Below are positions 63,986 to 64,000 of a DNA stretch of 64,000 bases, one piece after another; positions within the stretch are counted from its first letter, which is position 1, and every line of letters begins with the position of its first letter. Source of the DNA: Halobacillus salinarum. GTDB taxonomy: Bacteria > Bacillota > Bacilli > Bacillales > Halobacillaceae. Location of the stretch: the NCBI RefSeq assembly GCF_022919095.1, contig NZ_CP095073.1, positions 3,720,001 to 3,784,000 of the forward strand, written 5' to 3'. Below the pieces are notes generated by a model. It made no database searches. It was not told the origin of the DNA and saw nothing but the letters and a program-made list of their open reading frames with translations. A program made the translations under genes and the position numbers.

Positions 63986-64000
63986 AAGTTGACAAATTTG

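Noticed and set aside
1-64000. CRISPR arrays, tRNA/rRNA genes, prophage or insertion sequences
   Set aside because: I looked for spaced direct repeats, cloverleaf-like genes, transposase or integrase motifs and saw none.

Overview
The window reads as a chromosomal segment of a low-to-mid GC, moderately halophilic Bacillaceae-type Firmicute; a Halobacillus-like host is my inference from overall gene resemblance, not proven. Supporting signs are a TnrA-type nitrogen regulator, a xylR-xylAB set of Bacillus type, a murRQP operon, lipoprotein-type ABC binding proteins, strong AGGAGG ribosome sites, near-perfect CcpA (cre) sites and frequent TTG/GTG starts. I see no tRNA, rRNA, CRISPR array, insertion sequence or phage gene. 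Nearly everything concerns carbohydrate uptake and catabolism.

Layout. 1-6.9 kb: zwf and the start of a 6-phosphogluconate dehydrogenase gene, an AI-2E-family membrane protein, a small FbpA-family gene with tnrA behind two TnrA/GlnR boxes, a GDSL hydrolase, an alpha/beta hydrolase and small proteins. 6.9-17.7 kb: a divergent locus with a GH94 phosphorylase and GH3 beta-glucosidase on one side and an ABC importer, esterase and LacI repressor on the other; it resembles the Listeria innocua 1,2-beta-oligoglucan (sophoro-oligosaccharide) system. 17.8-21 kb: Fur-boxed siderophore uptake (binding protein plus two FecCD permeases). 21-24.5 kb: a CHY zinc-finger protein, a tiny membrane ORF, and an SsuABC-like importer of unknown substrate. 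24.5-29.4 kb: a sugar-acid module (enolase-superfamily dehydratase, GntP permease, IclR regulator, TIM-barrel protein). 29.7-32 kb: an exonuclease-BRCT protein and a zinc alcohol dehydrogenase. 32.2-35.4 kb: murR-murQ-murP for N-acetylmuramic acid. 35.9-38.3 kb: a DUF2207 protein and a nitroreductase. 38.5-45.3 kb: an envelope glycosylation locus (rfbA, rfbB, GtrB-like transferase, WecD-like, SMR-like, WecE, DUF6044). 45.6 kb: a lipoprotein Cu/Zn superoxide dismutase. 46.4-63.8 kb: a large xylan/xylose region with xylAB, xylR, a 2-ketoglutarate-semialdehyde dehydrogenase, an FAH-family dehydratase, two Gfo/Idh proteins, ThuA, GH52 and GH43 beta-xylosidases and a xylo-oligosaccharide ABC importer.

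How it works together. Xylo-oligosaccharides would be imported and cut inside the cell by GH43 and GH52, and xylose routed through XylA/XylB. The FAH-family and aldehyde dehydrogenase pair beside xylR, together with the distant GntP/enolase-superfamily locus, could form an oxidative Weimberg-type pentonate route to 2-oxoglutarate. A shared near-palindrome, TATAAAACTnnGTTnTATA-like, lies before the TIM-barrel gene, between the IclR and GntP genes, before the FAH gene and at the right edge, and suggests one IclR regulon. Five frameshifts fall in three genes, and each is repaired by adding one base to a short homopolymer, so they are more likely sequencing errors than decayed genes.
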